DNA of 64,000 nucleotides from Bacteroidia bacterium Ga0077558 (GTDB lineage Bacteria; Bacteroidota; Bacteroidia; Chitinophagales; Chitinophagaceae): NCBI GenBank assembly GCA_001464625.1, contig LNFJ01000031.1, positions 1 to 64,000 of the forward strand, read 5' to 3'. Shown piece by piece: positions 53,217 to 63,566 of this stretch (position 1 is its first letter; each line of letters starts with the position of its first letter). The notes under the pieces were generated by a model. It saw only the letters and a program-made list of their open reading frames with translations, ran no database searches and was not told where the DNA came from. The position numbers and the translations under genes were made by a program.

Positions 53217-54626
53217 ATGTTATTCAAAAAGCTATTCCCGATTTTATTTTTATTTGTTGTGGTGAATGCAACGGCGCAGCCCATTAAAACACAGACAACC
53301 GCTCAGTTACTAAAAACAGCCAGCACTCTTTTGCAAGCCCAGCAATTGGAAGCAGCAGAAGAATATTATAACACGGCACTTACAAAAGCCATTGCAGCCA
53401 AGAACTCTTACCACCAGGCACAGGCATATGAAGGCTTAGGAAATATTTATAATAAAACAAACCAGCAAACACAGGCTATAGCAGCTTACCAAAAGGCAGT
53501 TAAATTTTACAAATCACTCAACATGACAGTGATCGCTGATGTGGTGAACAATCAATTAAGGGGTTTGCTTGGCTTTGGCGATCTGTATGCTGGCGTAGAA
53601 ATTGGTGCCAAAGGAATTAAACTCAGCATCATTGAAGTTAAGATCGATAAAAACGGGGAAAATGATTACACGTTGAAATTGGATAGTGCTATCAACACAG
53701 ATGCCGCAGCTTTATCTTACCAAAGTGAAAAAGAAACTTTTGATGCCGTAACTATTTTTTACAATATCATCCGGGAAAAGTATGAAATTCCTGCTTCAAA
53801 AATTCATATCGTTATCAGTAGTGGATTAAAACAAGAACTGGATAAATATAATAAAGTAGAATATTTTGCGAATGTAGTGCGACCTAAAGACCTCGATCCC
53901 AAAATAAAGATCAATTATATCACTGTTGAGCAAGAAGCAGAATTGAGCTTTAAAGGAATTGTTCCTTCCATCAACCGCCTCACAGCTAACCAACTTGATG
54001 TTGGAAGTGGCAATACCAAAGGTGGTTATATCAACAGCAGGCGAAGTTTCATCCCAGTAACTTTTCCGTTTGGCACCAAATCTTTTCAACGTTTGCTGGA
54101 GGAAAAAATGCCAGGCAATGCAAAAATTGATGACTACCTGAAAGCTGCTGAAAAAATTATTGTTGACAGTCTTGGCAGAATGATCGTTTACCAATTCAGG
54201 GACAAACCAGATTTTAAATCAAGAGATATTATTTATGTATCCGGCGGTGTAGTGTGGGCAATAGCCTCATTAATGCACCCGGAGCTAATAAAACAAAATC
54301 ATGTAGAACTGAACCAGGAAGATATTGCCAATTTCCGCAAACTGGTGTACAGCGATTATGAAAGTCTTATCAACCCTGATTTAAAAAATCGGTTAAATGA
54401 AGATGATGCAAGAGCATCACTGGAAAATATAAAACGGGTTGTAAAAACCTATGACCAAAAAGCATTGCTTTCAGGAACCATCTGGTTAGATGAAGTGATT
54501 AAGCATGTCAATACAATGAATGCTTCAAAGAAACTTATTTTTCCAAGATATGCGTATGTAGGCTGGATAAGCGGATACATCATGGATAAGATCAGCAAGC
54601 AGTACACGGGGCTTGCGAGTCGTTAA
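53217..54626 (+). CDS. Secreted TPR protein with Ppx/GppA-like ASKHA domain
   Basis: A 469-aa protein. The N-terminus is a signal peptide (FPILFLFVVVNATAQ). Residues about 28-105 hold two TPR-like repeats (AEEYYNTALTKAIAAK; YEGLGNIYNKTNQQTQAIAAYQKAVKFY). From about residue 120 the sequence resembles Ppx/GppA exopolyphosphatases: AGVEIGAKGIKLSIIEV as phosphate-1 loop, LDVGSGNTKGGYI as phosphate-2 loop, and a later DIIYVSGGVVWAIASL adenosine-like loop. ASKHA enzymes are normally cytoplasmic, so export is unexpected. Function unknown; nucleotide or polyphosphate handling in the periplasm is one possibility. Confidence 0.75.
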   Translation: MLFKKLFPILFLFVVVNATAQPIKTQTTAQLLKTASTLLQAQQLEAAEEYYNTALTKAIAAKNSYHQAQAYEGLGNIYNKTNQQTQAIAAYQKAVKFYKSLNMTVIADVVNNQLRGLLGFGDLYAGVEIGAKGIKLSIIEVKIDKNGENDYTLKLDSAINTDAAALSYQSEKETFDAVTIFYNIIREKYEIPASKIHIVISSGLKQELDKYNKVEYFANVVRPKDLDPKIKINYITVEQEAELSFKGIVPSINRLTANQLDVGSGNTKGGYINSRRSFIPVTFPFGTKSFQRLLEEKMPGNAKIDDYLKAAEKIIVDSLGRMIVYQFRDKPDFKSRDIIYVSGGVVWAIASLMHPELIKQNHVELNQEDIANFRKLVYSDYESLINPDLKNRLNEDDARASLENIKRVVKTYDQKALLSGTIWLDEVIKHVNTMNASKKLIFPRYAYVGWISGYIMDKISKQYTGLASR

Positions 54627-54644
54627 ACAAAACTATCTGTATAA

Positions 54645-55223
54645 TTATCCTTGCTTACGCAGGTATTTTGTAAGTATTACAATTTGCTGCCCTTCTACTC
54701 TGCCTTCAATTTGCTCAGTATTATCGGGTACTAAACGAATGTTGCGTACTACCGTTCCCACTTTTGCATTAATGGTAGAGCCTTTTACATCTAATGATTT
54801 TGTGAGCACAACCGCATCACCGTTTTGCAGAATAGCACCATAGCAATCTTTGTGTAAAACAACTGCACTATCATTTTCATGATCGCCGCTGGCTTTGGCC
54901 CAGGCAAGGCGTTCATCATCGAGGTACATGAGATCAATACTATCTGCAGCCCAGCTTTCATTGCGTAAACGATTTAGCATTCTCCACGCCATTACTTGTA
55001 CGGCAGGCACCTCACTCCACATGCTGGTGGTTAGGCATTGCCAGTGTGTATTATCTAATTCTTCTTTCTTTTCTATTTGTGCTAAACATTTCGGGCAAAT
55101 TAATATTGCATCATCCATATTGCCGGTGGCAGGTGGCACTTCATATACTTTCAAATTTTCTGTGGCCTCACATAATTCGCATTTGTTGCCGCTACGCTGA
55201 ATTAATAAATCTTCTTGCTTCAT
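54645..55223 (-). CDS. phnA: PhnA family protein
   Basis: A 192-aa cytoplasmic protein. The N-terminal zinc-ribbon-like part has CELCEAT and CPKCLAQ pairs; the C-terminal about 65 residues are the PhnA SH3-like domain (HKDCYGAILQNGDAVVLTKSLDVKGSTINAKVGTVVRNIRL). Despite the name, this family is not shown to degrade phosphonates, and no phn genes are nearby. Ends 18 bases from the convergent TPR/ASKHA gene. Confidence 0.9.
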   Translation of the reverse strand: MKQEDLLIQRSGNKCELCEATENLKVYEVPPATGNMDDAILICPKCLAQIEKKEELDNTHWQCLTTSMWSEVPAVQVMAWRMLNRLRNESWAADSIDLMYLDDERLAWAKASGDHENDSAVVLHKDCYGAILQNGDAVVLTKSLDVKGSTINAKVGTVVRNIRLVPDNTEQIEGRVEGQQIVILTKYLRKQG

Positions 55224-55292
55224 AAAAATTTAATTGAAGGCGGCGAAAGTAGCCAAATTAAATTGATAATGAAACTTAAACATATCAGGGTC

Positions 55293-55379
55293 TTGTCATT
55301 CCGACGATGGAGGAATATGAGAGATTAAAACTATAAAAGCAATAGAAAGTTTGAGATGCCTCGTTCCTCGGCATGACAA
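55293..55379. repeat. Short palindromic intergenic element
   Basis: An 87-bp sequence between phnA and the aldehyde dehydrogenase gene. Its ends are inverted: TTGTCATTCCGA at the left and TCGGCATGACAA at the right (11 of 12 bases complementary). An inner pair is GGAGGAAT and GTTCCTC. The pattern TGTCATTCCGA...GGAATGACA is, from memory, a dispersed intergenic repeat in several Bacteroidota genomes. No coding capacity. Confidence 0.65.
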
Positions 55380-55420
55380 AACTCCGAAAGACTGGAGGTC
55401 GTGGGAATAAGCATAAAAAA

Positions 55421-56905
55421 TTATTTCAAAACATCTTTTGTCAATTCACTATTCACAGTACGCCATATCCCCAACGGGTTTTCATTCTTCAATTCATCAG
55501 GTAATAATTCGTTGACCCAATTTTGAAAAGCAATGGGTCTTGCAAAACGTTTTATTCCATCTGCGCCAACAGACGTAAACCTGGAATCCGTTGTTGATGG
55601 GAAAGGACCACCGTGGTGCATACTTAAACAAACTTCCACACCTGTTGGCACACTGTTTAAAATCAACCGACCACAAATATTTTTTGCAGCGTCCACTATT
55701 TTCTCGTGAATCTGCATATCACCATCGGTTGCCATTAATGTAACTGTTAGTTGCCCTTCCAATTTATTGGCAACCTGCAACATCTCTTTCATATCCTTAC
55801 AACGAACTACTAATGAGTAGGGGCCAAATACTTCCTGGTGCAACACAGGATTGCTTAAAAATGTTTGCCCATTGGTAGATGCAATGGTTGGACTTCCCTG
55901 ATTCAACTCTGGCTTTGTTTCGCTGAACGCAACCGTATCAACTCCTTTTTGTGAAAGTGCATGATCTTTTTTCTTACGGTAATTTTTAAAAATGCCGGGA
56001 TGCAACATGGTGCCCGGAGCAATCTTAGTAATTTCTTTTCCCAGCTCTTCAATAAAAGCATTTAACTCTTTACCATCAAGACCAATGATGATACCGGGAT
56101 TGGTACAAAACTGTCCTACACCTAATGTAATGGAACCTGCATACATTTTAGCAATTGCCTTTGCATCAGTTTTCATTTTCTCCGGCAATAAAAAAACAGG
56201 ATTAACACTTCCCATTTCTGCAAACACCGGAATAGGTTCTTTCCGTTGATTGCCCCAATCAAATAATTGTTTCCCTCCAGCATACGATCCTGTAAATCCA
56301 ACTGCTTTTGTATAAGTATGTGTTACCAATGCTTTACCAACTTCAATACTTGCACCATTTACATGCGCAAAAATTCCTTCCGGCATATTGCAATCAGCCG
56401 CCGCTTTTAAAATGGCTTTCGCCACCATCTCACTTGTTTGTGCATGGGCAGGATGTGCTTTTACAATAACCGGGCAACCGGCAGCAAAGGCACAAGCTGT
56501 ATCACCACCAGCAGTAGAATAAGCAAAAGGGAAATTACTTGCACCAAAAACAACCACTGGCCCCAATGGCACCAGCATTTTTCTGATGTCTGGTTTAGGT
56601 GGTGCTTTATCAGGAATAGCAGTATCAATTCTTGCTTCCAGCCACTCTCCTTTTTCGCAGGCATCAGCATATTGATTCAATTGAAAAACTGTTCTACCTC
56701 TTTCGCCCCGCAATCTTGCTTCTGGTAAATTCGTTTCTTCTCCGGCAATCTTTAATAACTCATCGCCGCAAGCTTCTAATTCTTTAGCAATGGCCCGCAT
56801 AAAATTGGCCCGTTGCTGTAAGGGTAATTTACGGTAAACATAAAAGGCTTTCCATGCCTGTTGCATTACTTCTTCTATTTCTTGTGCTGTTGCGTCTTGG
56901 AACAT
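55421..56905 (-). CDS. NADP-dependent aldehyde dehydrogenase (2,5-dioxopentanoate dehydrogenase type)
   Basis: 494 aa from MFQDATAQE (56905); the track's 24-residue extension looks untranslated. ALDH signatures are VFGASNFPFAYSTAGGD, the nucleotide-binding GFTGSYAGG, Glu230 in FAEMGSVNP and catalytic Cys267 in GVGQFCTNPG. The FGASNFPFAFS-like motif and CTNPG mark the ketoglutarate semialdehyde dehydrogenase branch. This is the last step of hydroxyproline (and some sugar-acid) catabolism, yielding 2-oxoglutarate. It follows the DHDPS-type deaminase by 40 bases. Confidence 0.9.
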   Translation of the reverse strand: MFQDATAQEIEEVMQQAWKAFYVYRKLPLQQRANFMRAIAKELEACGDELLKIAGEETNLPEARLRGERGRTVFQLNQYADACEKGEWLEARIDTAIPDKAPPKPDIRKMLVPLGPVVVFGASNFPFAYSTAGGDTACAFAAGCPVIVKAHPAHAQTSEMVAKAILKAAADCNMPEGIFAHVNGASIEVGKALVTHTYTKAVGFTGSYAGGKQLFDWGNQRKEPIPVFAEMGSVNPVFLLPEKMKTDAKAIAKMYAGSITLGVGQFCTNPGIIIGLDGKELNAFIEELGKEITKIAPGTMLHPGIFKNYRKKKDHALSQKGVDTVAFSETKPELNQGSPTIASTNGQTFLSNPVLHQEVFGPYSLVVRCKDMKEMLQVANKLEGQLTVTLMATDGDMQIHEKIVDAAKNICGRLILNSVPTGVEVCLSMHHGGPFPSTTDSRFTSVGADGIKRFARPIAFQNWVNELLPDELKNENPLGIWRTVNSELTKDVLK

Positions 56906-56945
56906 TTGATTGTAATTATTTTTATTAGTGATTACTAATGATTGA

Positions 56946-57848
56946 TTATAGTTTCGGTCGTGTAGCAATACCATCATTAATTATTTTCAGCACTCTTTCC
57001 CGTTCTTCTCCTTCAATTGCTAAACGTGGTGCTCTTACATTTTCGCTACCAATTCCTGCTTGCGTTTCAGCCAATTTAATATACTGCACTAACTTTGGAT
57101 GAATATCCAACTCAAGCAACGGCATAAACCAACGATAGATCTTTGTTGCTTCTGCTATTTTACCGGCTTTTACTAATTTATAAATGGCAACGGTTTCTGC
57201 AGGGAAAGCACAAACTAATCCTGCTACTAATCCATCTGCTCCTAACACCAATTCTTCCATTGCCAAAGTATCTACACCGCATAGAATTTTATAGCGGTCG
57301 CCAAAGCGATTGATCAATCTTGTAACGTTGGTAACATCTCTTGTGCTTTCTTTTATCGCCGTAATATTTTTACTGGATTGAAGTTCATCAAACATATCAG
57401 GTGTTACATCTATTTTATAATCAACCGGGTTGTTGTAGATCATAATCGGCAAATCAGTAGAAGCGGCTATTGTTCTGAAATAGGTAACAGTTTCCCTATG
57501 ATCGCTTTTGTAACGCATCGGTGGTAATATCATTAATCCGGCGGCACCCCATGCTTTTGCCATTTCCGCCTGGCGGATGGCTTCTTTTGTAGATCCTTCA
57601 GCTATATTAATTATTACCGGCACTTTACCAGCTACTTCTGCTACGGCAAATTTTACCAGTTTTTCTTTTTCCTCTGTGGTCAATACACTGGCTTCACCTA
57701 AGGTGCCGCCAAGTATAATACCCGTTACACCTGCCGCTAATTGAGCATCCAGGTTTATTTTAAATAATGGTAGATCCAATTCGTCGTTTGCCGTAAATTT
57801 TGTGGTAAGTGCGGGCATTACACCCTCCCATTGAAATGACATACTCAT
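56946..57848 (-). CDS. DHDPS-family lyase/deaminase (probable pyrroline-4-hydroxy-2-carboxylate deaminase)
   Basis: A 300-aa TIM-barrel Schiff-base enzyme. The catalytic Lys166 is in ITAIKESTRDVTN and Tyr138 in LPIMIYNNPVDYKIDVTP; the phosphate-loop-like GGTLGEASVLTTEE is intact. In the hydroxyproline pathway this family deaminates 1-pyrroline-4-hydroxy-2-carboxylate to 2-oxoglutarate semialdehyde, which the adjacent dehydrogenase oxidises. By sequence alone it could be another member of the family (N-acetylneuraminate lyase, KDG aldolase); the neighbour is the main evidence. MSFQWEGV (57842) is an alternative start. Confidence 0.85.
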   Translation of the reverse strand: MSMSFQWEGVMPALTTKFTANDELDLPLFKINLDAQLAAGVTGIILGGTLGEASVLTTEEKEKLVKFAVAEVAGKVPVIINIAEGSTKEAIRQAEMAKAWGAAGLMILPPMRYKSDHRETVTYFRTIAASTDLPIMIYNNPVDYKIDVTPDMFDELQSSKNITAIKESTRDVTNVTRLINRFGDRYKILCGVDTLAMEELVLGADGLVAGLVCAFPAETVAIYKLVKAGKIAEATKIYRWFMPLLELDIHPKLVQYIKLAETQAGIGSENVRAPRLAIEGEERERVLKIINDGIATRPKL

Positions 57849-58061
57849 TGATTTTAAAGTTGATAGGAATGTTTGACCGTTTAAAGATTATTACCCGAAA
57901 AGGCAAAACAAAAAGAGGCTTAAAGGTAAGGCTTCATCACCGTTTATCCACAAGGCATAACAAACGGTTGCCTGATATCGCAAAGAGTGCTTTTGTACGG
58001 GAAATAATCATTAATTTTCATCTTCGAAATTTAAGATGCCTTCATATAAAATCAACTGTAA

Positions 58062-61000
58062 ATGAGACTATTTTCTACCCGGCTAACAAAATTATTGTTC
58101 CTTATTTTTTTACCTGGCTTTCTTTTTGGCCAGACGTTAAAGGACTATTCTTTACAACTAACTTCAGGAAAATTCCTGCCTGAAGAAAACAGGAATACTG
58201 TTACCAGGCAATCTGATGTTTTTCAGCAAAGCCTTTTTGGCGAAAAACATTATGTAACTATTCAATTTTACGCAACCCCGGATCAGGCTACCAAAAACAG
58301 CCTAAGCTCTGCGGGTATTGAATTGATAGATTATATACCAAACTATGCTTATACAGCAGTTGTAAAAGAAAATTTTGACCTTGCTGCTTTAAAAGGACTA
58401 TCCATTAGAAGCGTCCTGCAATTTTCTACCGAACAAAAAATGCCAGCATCTTTTTTTAGAGGAGTAGTACCAGCACATGCAATAAAACAAGCTGGGTATG
58501 CTGATGTGGTGGTTACAACGTATGAAAAAATAAGTGCCAATAAAATTGCTGCGGCATTAAATGCAGTTGGGGCAGCAATTATTGCCGACAATCAAATTTT
58601 TAAAAACTATGACATCCGGGTTCCGATTGCCAATGTAAATGCATTGGCTGCTTTGCCATTTATTCAATGGGCAGAGCCTGTTGATCCACCCAATGCGTTG
58701 GAAAATGCACAAGGAAGATCTTTACACCGTGTAAATGTTTTGAATGATGGAGTTAGAAATCTTAAAGGCGATGGTATAAACATCGGTATATGGGATGGTG
58801 GTCAGATAAATCTTAATCACCTTGATTTTTCGCCTGCAGGTCGTGTATCTATTGTAAGAGCCGGTGCTGTTTCTGATCATGCTACGCATGTGGCCGGAAC
58901 TATAACTGGTAAAGGCTTAGTAAACCCGGTAGCACAGGGTATGGCACCAAATGCTAAACTTTTCTCCTGGGACTTCAATACTAACATTCAAACAGAAATG
59001 GCTGCAGAAGTACCGGGTCGTGGCCTATTAGTAAGTAGCCACTCTTATGGTTCTACGGGTACACCCAATTGTTCATTAAATGATCCATTAGGAGTTTATA
59101 GCACCACTTCCAGAAATACTGACCTTAATTTAAATAATAATACATCTCACCTTCATGTTCATTCTTCGGGTAATTCAGGTGGATCCTGCGCCGGTGGTTT
59201 TATGACCATTACCGGAAGCGGAAAATCTGCAAAGAATAATCTTGTTGTTTCAAATGTTACAACTACTGAAGCGATTGCTGGTTCAAGCAGCCGCGGGCCT
59301 GTACAAGATGGCAGGATAAAACCAGAAATCAGTGCCATGGGAACCAACGTTTTTTCTACCTGGATCCCTAATAGTACATATGCGACCATTTCCGGCACAT
59401 CTATGGCTACACCCGGTGTTTCTGGTACTTCTGCTTTATTATATCAACGATATAAACAATTAAATGGAGATGCCAATCCCATTTCATCGCTCATAAAAAA
59501 TGTTATTTGTAATGGAGCTTTAGATATTGGTAATGCGGGTCCTGACTATAGTTTCGGTTTTGGTCGTATCGATGCATTATCCTCAGTTGAAATATTAGAA
59601 CAGAACCGTTATTCAGTAAATACCATTACCAATGGTGCTACAAATTTTGTTGACATTACCGTTCCTGCCGGTACGGTACTTTTAAAAGCCATGCTTACCT
59701 GGAATGATCCTGCTGGTGCAGCAAATGCAAATCCTGCGTTAGTGAATGATCTGGATTTAACTGTAGTTAATGGTGCCACCACGACACTTCCCTGGATAAT
59801 GGATAAAAGTTCTCCCGGAGCATTAGCTACAAGAGGTGTTGATAATTACAGCAATATTGAACAAGTTACACTTACTAATCCGACTGCGGGTACTTATAGA
59901 TTAAATGTAGCCGGTACTAACGTAACTACCGGCCCTAATCAACAGTACTCTCTTACCTGGGTAATAGAGCAAGCACATATCGAAGTTTTATTTCCTAATG
60001 GTGGAGAAAATTTAATTCCCGGAACGGCTACCGGTCAAAACATTCAATACATAACCTGGAATAATGCTGGTGTTACGGGTAATCAAACTGTAGAATATTC
60101 AACGGATAATGGAAGCAGCTGGACAACGATTGGAACTGTGGGACCAACTATTACAAGGCAAATTTGGAATCCAATACCATCTGTTAGCACTTCAACCGCA
60201 TTGGTTAGAGTAACAAGTGGTGCTATTTCTGATGTAAGTGATGCAAACTTCAGCATCATGGGATTACCGATTATTCAGTTTGTGAATACTGCCGCTTGTC
60301 TTCCTGGCGAGATCAGTTATACATGGGCTGCTGTAGCCGGTGCCACTCATTATGATATATACAGGCTTGACCAGGCTACAGGAAATTTTGTAATCATGGC
60401 TTCTAATATTGTAGGTACCGGACATACAATTACCGGTCTTACTCCTGGTGCAACAATATGGGCTGCATTGGTTGCAAAAAATAATACTACTGGTGCTCAA
60501 AGCCCACGATCAAATGCAGTTAGCGGAACTGTTTCAACAGGTGGCGGAGGTCTTGCCCCTATTGGAAATGTTGCCGGCCAATCAAGTGTTTGTGGCAATC
60601 TTCAAAATGTTCAATATACGGTACCTGTTGTTACAGGTGCCACTTCTTATACCTGGACCACACCACCTAATACAACGATTGCAAGCGGACAGGGAACAAA
60701 TACAATTTTGGTAAACTTCTTTGCTGGTAGCAGCAGCGGTAACGTTACAGTATTTGCCAGTGCAGGTTCTTGCCAAACAGCTACAACCACTTTCCCGGTT
60801 ACGTTCAGCAGCGAAGTAGTACCTCCAGTTAGCGGGGGAAACCAAACAAGCAATATTTGTCCTCCAACACCAATACCAACGTTAACTGCAACTGCTTCTG
60901 TTCCAGGCGGTCATACATTAACATGGTTTACTGCAGCTACAGGTGGGTCTGTTGTAGCCAATCCAACATTAAGTACACCGGGTACAGTCACCTATTACGC

Positions 61001-62489
61001 ATCCAGCTCTAACAATGCCAGCGGATGTATTAGTCCTTCAAGAACTCCGGTTACATTAACGATAAATGCAGTTGCTGGAGCAGCAATAACTGCCGGTGGA
61101 CCGCTTACATTCTGTCAAGGTGGTAGTGTTATATTAACTGCTACTGCGGGTACTTCTTACATCTGGAGAAATGGTGCAACACAAGTTGCCACTACCCAAG
61201 CTTATACTGCTACTACTTCTGGTTCATATACAGTAGAAGTAACAACAGGGTCTTGTGTTAATACTTCAGCTGCCACAAATGTTACAGTAAATCCAACACC
61301 GGTTGCAGCCATTACTGCCGGTGGCCCAACTACTTTCTGTCAGGGATTAAATGTAGTGCTCACTGCATCTGCAGGTTCATCGTGGTTGTGGAGCAATGGT
61401 GCAACAACACAATCCATTACTGTAACTACTTCCGGCAACTATTCAGTAATTGTTACCAATGCATCTAATTGCAGTACTACATCTGCTGCAACAGCTGTTA
61501 CTGTTAATCCTAATCCGGCTGCCGTAATTACCGCAACCGGAGGTATAACAACAGTTTGCCAAGGTGGAACTGTTACTCTTCAGGCCAATGCAGGTAACTC
61601 CTATTTGTGGAGCAATGGAGCCACTACACAATCAATTACACTTACCGGACCCATTGGTACTACAAACTATTCAGTAGATGTAACACAAGCTGGCGGTTGT
61701 GTATCATCATCCGCAGCTACAGCTGTTACTATAAACCCATTACCAACAGCTACCATTACAGCAGCAGGACCATTAGCATTTTGCAATGGAAACAATGTTG
61801 TTTTAAATGCTCCTGCAGGCGGCACATGGATATGGAGAAATGGAGCAGCACAAGTTGCTACCACACAATCATACACTGCTACTACTACCGGTGCTTATAC
61901 GGTACAGGTAACAACAGCAGCGGGTTGCTCCAGCACTTCGGGTGTTACCAATGTTGCAGTAAGTCCTAACCCGGTTGCAACGCTGGCAGCAGCACCTTAT
62001 ACTAAATTGTTCCCTGGTTTAAAAACAAACCTTACTGCTACAGTTAATCCAACCGGAACGTATACTTATACATGGTTAAGAAACGGTAATGCAGTACCAA
62101 CTGCAACAACTGCCACTATTCCAAATATAGATTTGAGTGGCCTTGGCACTTATACCGTAACAGTAACAAACTCTACTGGCCTGCCATGTTCCAACACATC
62201 TAACGCAGTAGTAATTGCCGACTCCATCAGTGCTAAGTTGTTTGTATATCCGAATCCATCTAAAGGAGCATTCCAGGTTCAATTTTATACCACTAACACA
62301 TCTGCACATACCGTTTCCATTTTTGATGCTAAAGGAAGTGTGGTGTATAGAAAAGAGTATAACCTCAGTATCCCTTATCAGCAAATGGATATAGATATAA
62401 GAAGACATGGCGCTGGTGTGTACCAGGTAGTGTTACACGACAGAACAGGAAAACGCCTGGCATTTAAACAAATAGTAGTGGCTCAATAG
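58062..62489 (+). CDS. Secreted subtilisin-like protease with Ig-like repeats and T9SS sorting domain
   Basis: A 1475-aa exported peptidase (signal peptide with [12 protein letters not shown]). The S8 domain spans about residues 215-520, with the triad Asp245 in IGIWDGGQ, His273 in [10 protein letters not shown] and Ser447 in [10 protein letters not shown]. The region before it (about 25-210) may be a propeptide. A P-like jelly-roll (about 520-640, [20 protein letters not shown]) follows, then fibronectin/Ig-like modules, including four near-identical Ig-like repeats (about residues 1005-1300). The last 80 residues ([16 protein letters not shown] ... [18 protein letters not shown]) are a type A T9SS C-terminal domain, so it is likely exported across the outer membrane and anchored on the surface. 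Followed by a strong terminator. Confidence 0.95.
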   Translation: MRLFSTRLTKLLFLIFLPGFLFGQTLKDYSLQLTSGKFLPEENRNTVTRQSDVFQQSLFGEKHYVTIQFYATPDQATKNSLSSAGIELIDYIPNYAYTAVVKENFDLAALKGLSIRSVLQFSTEQKMPASFFRGVVPAHAIKQAGYADVVVTTYEKISANKIAAALNAVGAAIIADNQIFKNYDIRVPIANVNALAALPFIQWAEPVDPPNALENAQGRSLHRVNVLNDGVRNLKGDGINIGIWDGGQINLNHLDFSPAGRVSIVRAGAVSDHATHVAGTITGKGLVNPVAQGMAPNAKLFSWDFNTNIQTEMAAEVPGRGLLVSSHSYGSTGTPNCSLNDPLGVYSTTSRNTDLNLNNNTSHLHVHSSGNSGGSCAGGFMTITGSGKSAKNNLVVSNVTTTEAIAGSSSRGPVQDGRIKPEISAMGTNVFSTWIPNSTYATISGTSMATPGVSGTSALLYQRYKQLNGDANPISSLIKNVICNGALDIGNAGPDYSFGFGRIDALSSVEILEQNRYSVNTITNGATNFVDITVPAGTVLLKAMLTWNDPAGAANANPALVNDLDLTVVNGATTTLPWIMDKSSPGALATRGVDNYSNIEQVTLTNPTAGTYRLNVAGTNVTTGPNQQYSLTWVIEQAHIEVLFPNGGENLIPGTATGQNIQYITWNNAGVTGNQTVEYSTDNGSSWTTIGTVGPTITRQIWNPIPSVSTSTALVRVTSGAISDVSDANFSIMGLPIIQFVNTAACLPGEISYTWAAVAGATHYDIYRLDQATGNFVIMASNIVGTGHTITGLTPGATIWAALVAKNNTTGAQSPRSNAVSGTVSTGGGGLAPIGNVAGQSSVCGNLQNVQYTVPVVTGATSYTWTTPPNTTIASGQGTNTILVNFFAGSSSGNVTVFASAGSCQTATTTFPVTFSSEVVPPVSGGNQTSNICPPTPIPTLTATASVPGGHTLTWFTAATGGSVVANPTLSTPGTVTYYASSSNNASGCISPSRTPVTLTINAVAGAAITAGGPLTFCQGGSVILTATAGTSYIWRNGATQVATTQAYTATTSGSYTVEVTTGSCVNTSAATNVTVNPTPVAAITAGGPTTFCQGLNVVLTASAGSSWLWSNGATTQSITVTTSGNYSVIVTNASNCSTTSAATAVTVNPNPAAVITATGGITTVCQGGTVTLQANAGNSYLWSNGATTQSITLTGPIGTTNYSVDVTQAGGCVSSSAATAVTINPLPTATITAAGPLAFCNGNNVVLNAPAGGTWIWRNGAAQVATTQSYTATTTGAYTVQVTTAAGCSSTSGVTNVAVSPNPVATLAAAPYTKLFPGLKTNLTATVNPTGTYTYTWLRNGNAVPTATTATIPNIDLSGLGTYTVTVTNSTGLPCSNTSNAVVIADSISAKLFVYPNPSKGAFQVQFYTTNTSAHTVSIFDAKGSVVYRKEYNLSIPYQQMDIDIRRHGAGVYQVVLHDRTGKRLAFKQIVVAQ
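61074..61965 (+). repeat. Four imperfect tandem repeats encoding Ig-like modules
   Basis: Units start near 61080, 61304, 61521 and 61749, about 210-230 bp apart. Each encodes a version of [15 protein letters not shown]...NGATTQ...YTV.VT...C...[10 protein letters not shown]. Conservation is at protein and DNA level, consistent with duplication within the protease gene. Confidence 0.75.
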
Positions 62490-62509
62490 TATTTAAACAA
62501 AAATCTCTC

Positions 62510-62546
62510 AAGGCTAAACGTATTTTTTACGTTTAGCCTTTTTAGT
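62510..62546 (+). terminator. Rho-independent terminator of the protease gene
   Basis: A perfect 13-bp stem (AAGGCTAAACGTA / TACGTTTAGCCTT) with a TTTTT loop, followed by a T run. It lies 20 bases after the stop codon. Confidence 0.92.
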
Positions 62547-62633
62547 TTTCAATAACAATCAACACTGTGTTCTTGTATAAATTTCTATTGATAATCAGCG
62601 ATAAATTATACAAGGAGTTGCGTATATTTATGA

Positions 62634-62656
62634 GTTGCCTGCTATGTTATTTGACA
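62634..62656 (+). repeat. Motif GTTGCCTGC-N8-TTGACA, copy 1
   Basis: GTTGCCTGC at 62634-62642 and TTGACA at 62651-62656, 8 bases between. The same motif with the same spacing recurs at 63755-63777. It ends 16 bases before the ATG of the next small secreted gene. A second GAGTTGC lies about 10 bases upstream (62624-62630). Confidence 0.7.
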
Positions 62657-62672
62657 CCCTACAAAAATTAAA

Positions 62673-63548
62673 ATGAATAAATTTATCACTCTACTTTTTT
62701 TGACACTTTCTTTTAGTTCGACAAAGCTATCTGGACAAAACACTTATAAATTTATAGAGCCCAACATTTCAATATCGTATGACAGTAACTATTTTAAAAT
62801 AGGGCAACGATATTCAAATACGTTCTATGAGACGGAAGCATATGATTTTTCTTATCAAGGAGACTCTACAAAAAAAGTTACAATTCATATTAAAGCTGCC
62901 CAGCCAATTGAATTTCCCCCAAAACAATTAAGAGACAGTTTGATATTAGCAGGACTTGATGAAATAAAGAATGCTCAAAATGATACTTTTTCTATTACAA
63001 GTATTGACAAAAAAGTTAGGGACATTAACGACTTTTCCTGTGTCGGCATCGTTGGGTATGACAAAGTACGCAAGGAGTATGCAACAATCATTAGCGGCTA
63101 TCATTTTTCTGACAACGATAATACAGAAATAAGTTTCATGTCAAACGGAAAAGACCTGGATAAAGAATACGCTATAATGACTGCTTTTCTAAATGGCTTT
63201 AAATCGTACTCAAAAAAGGAAGCTGACAATGAAGATGAATTAATTAAAAGCAAATACAGCGTTCAAGTAGTGCCCACCCAAACTGTGATTGACAATTTTA
63301 TGTATAGACCCAAAACTTATGTAGGAATTGTTAGCACAAAGCAACCTTTACAACATAAAATTTCAGAGGTTCGGCTTACAGGCTCAATAGGACAAGAAAT
63401 ATTTACACCTGATGACAATGGAGTAGTATATATTATTTCCAACGACAAAGAGAAAGGAACAGTCGTAAAAAAAGGAGAGCTTGTTTTACTAAATTCATTT
63501 GGTAAAAAGGTAAAGCTGCCTTTTACCTTTTCATACGATAATAAATGA
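62673..63548 (+). CDS. Hypothetical secreted protein
   Basis: A 291-aa protein with a signal peptide (MNKFITLLFLTLSFSSTKLSGQ). The mature part is beta-rich and charged (ISYDSNYFKIGQRYSNTFYETEAYDF; YATIISGYHFSDNDNTEISFM). The C-terminal third (PKTYVGIVSTKQPLQHKISEV...KKVKLPFTFSYDN) looks like a separate small beta domain. No family recognised. The codon and base use is more AT-rich than the neighbouring protease gene. It lies between two copies of a repeat, which suggests a mobile cassette-like unit (see findings). Confidence 0.7.
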   Translation: MNKFITLLFLTLSFSSTKLSGQNTYKFIEPNISISYDSNYFKIGQRYSNTFYETEAYDFSYQGDSTKKVTIHIKAAQPIEFPPKQLRDSLILAGLDEIKNAQNDTFSITSIDKKVRDINDFSCVGIVGYDKVRKEYATIISGYHFSDNDNTEISFMSNGKDLDKEYAIMTAFLNGFKSYSKKEADNEDELIKSKYSVQVVPTQTVIDNFMYRPKTYVGIVSTKQPLQHKISEVRLTGSIGQEIFTPDDNGVVYIISNDKEKGTVVKKGELVLLNSFGKKVKLPFTFSYDNK

Positions 63549-63566
63549 GTATGGCGACGAAACACA

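Noticed and set aside
57809-58183. 124-aa plus-strand ORF between the deaminase and the protease genes
   Set aside because: It overlaps the starts of both well-supported genes, has a frame shifted from the protease, and shows no domain or signal peptide.
61074-61965. CRISPR-like spaced repeats
   Set aside because: Units of 210-230 bp stay in the protease frame and encode Ig-like domains; there are no short identical repeats or cas genes.
61607-61969. 120-aa ORF rich in Tyr, Cys and Ser inside the protease gene
   Set aside because: Out-of-frame reading of the repetitive Ig-like region; composition is typical of a shadow.
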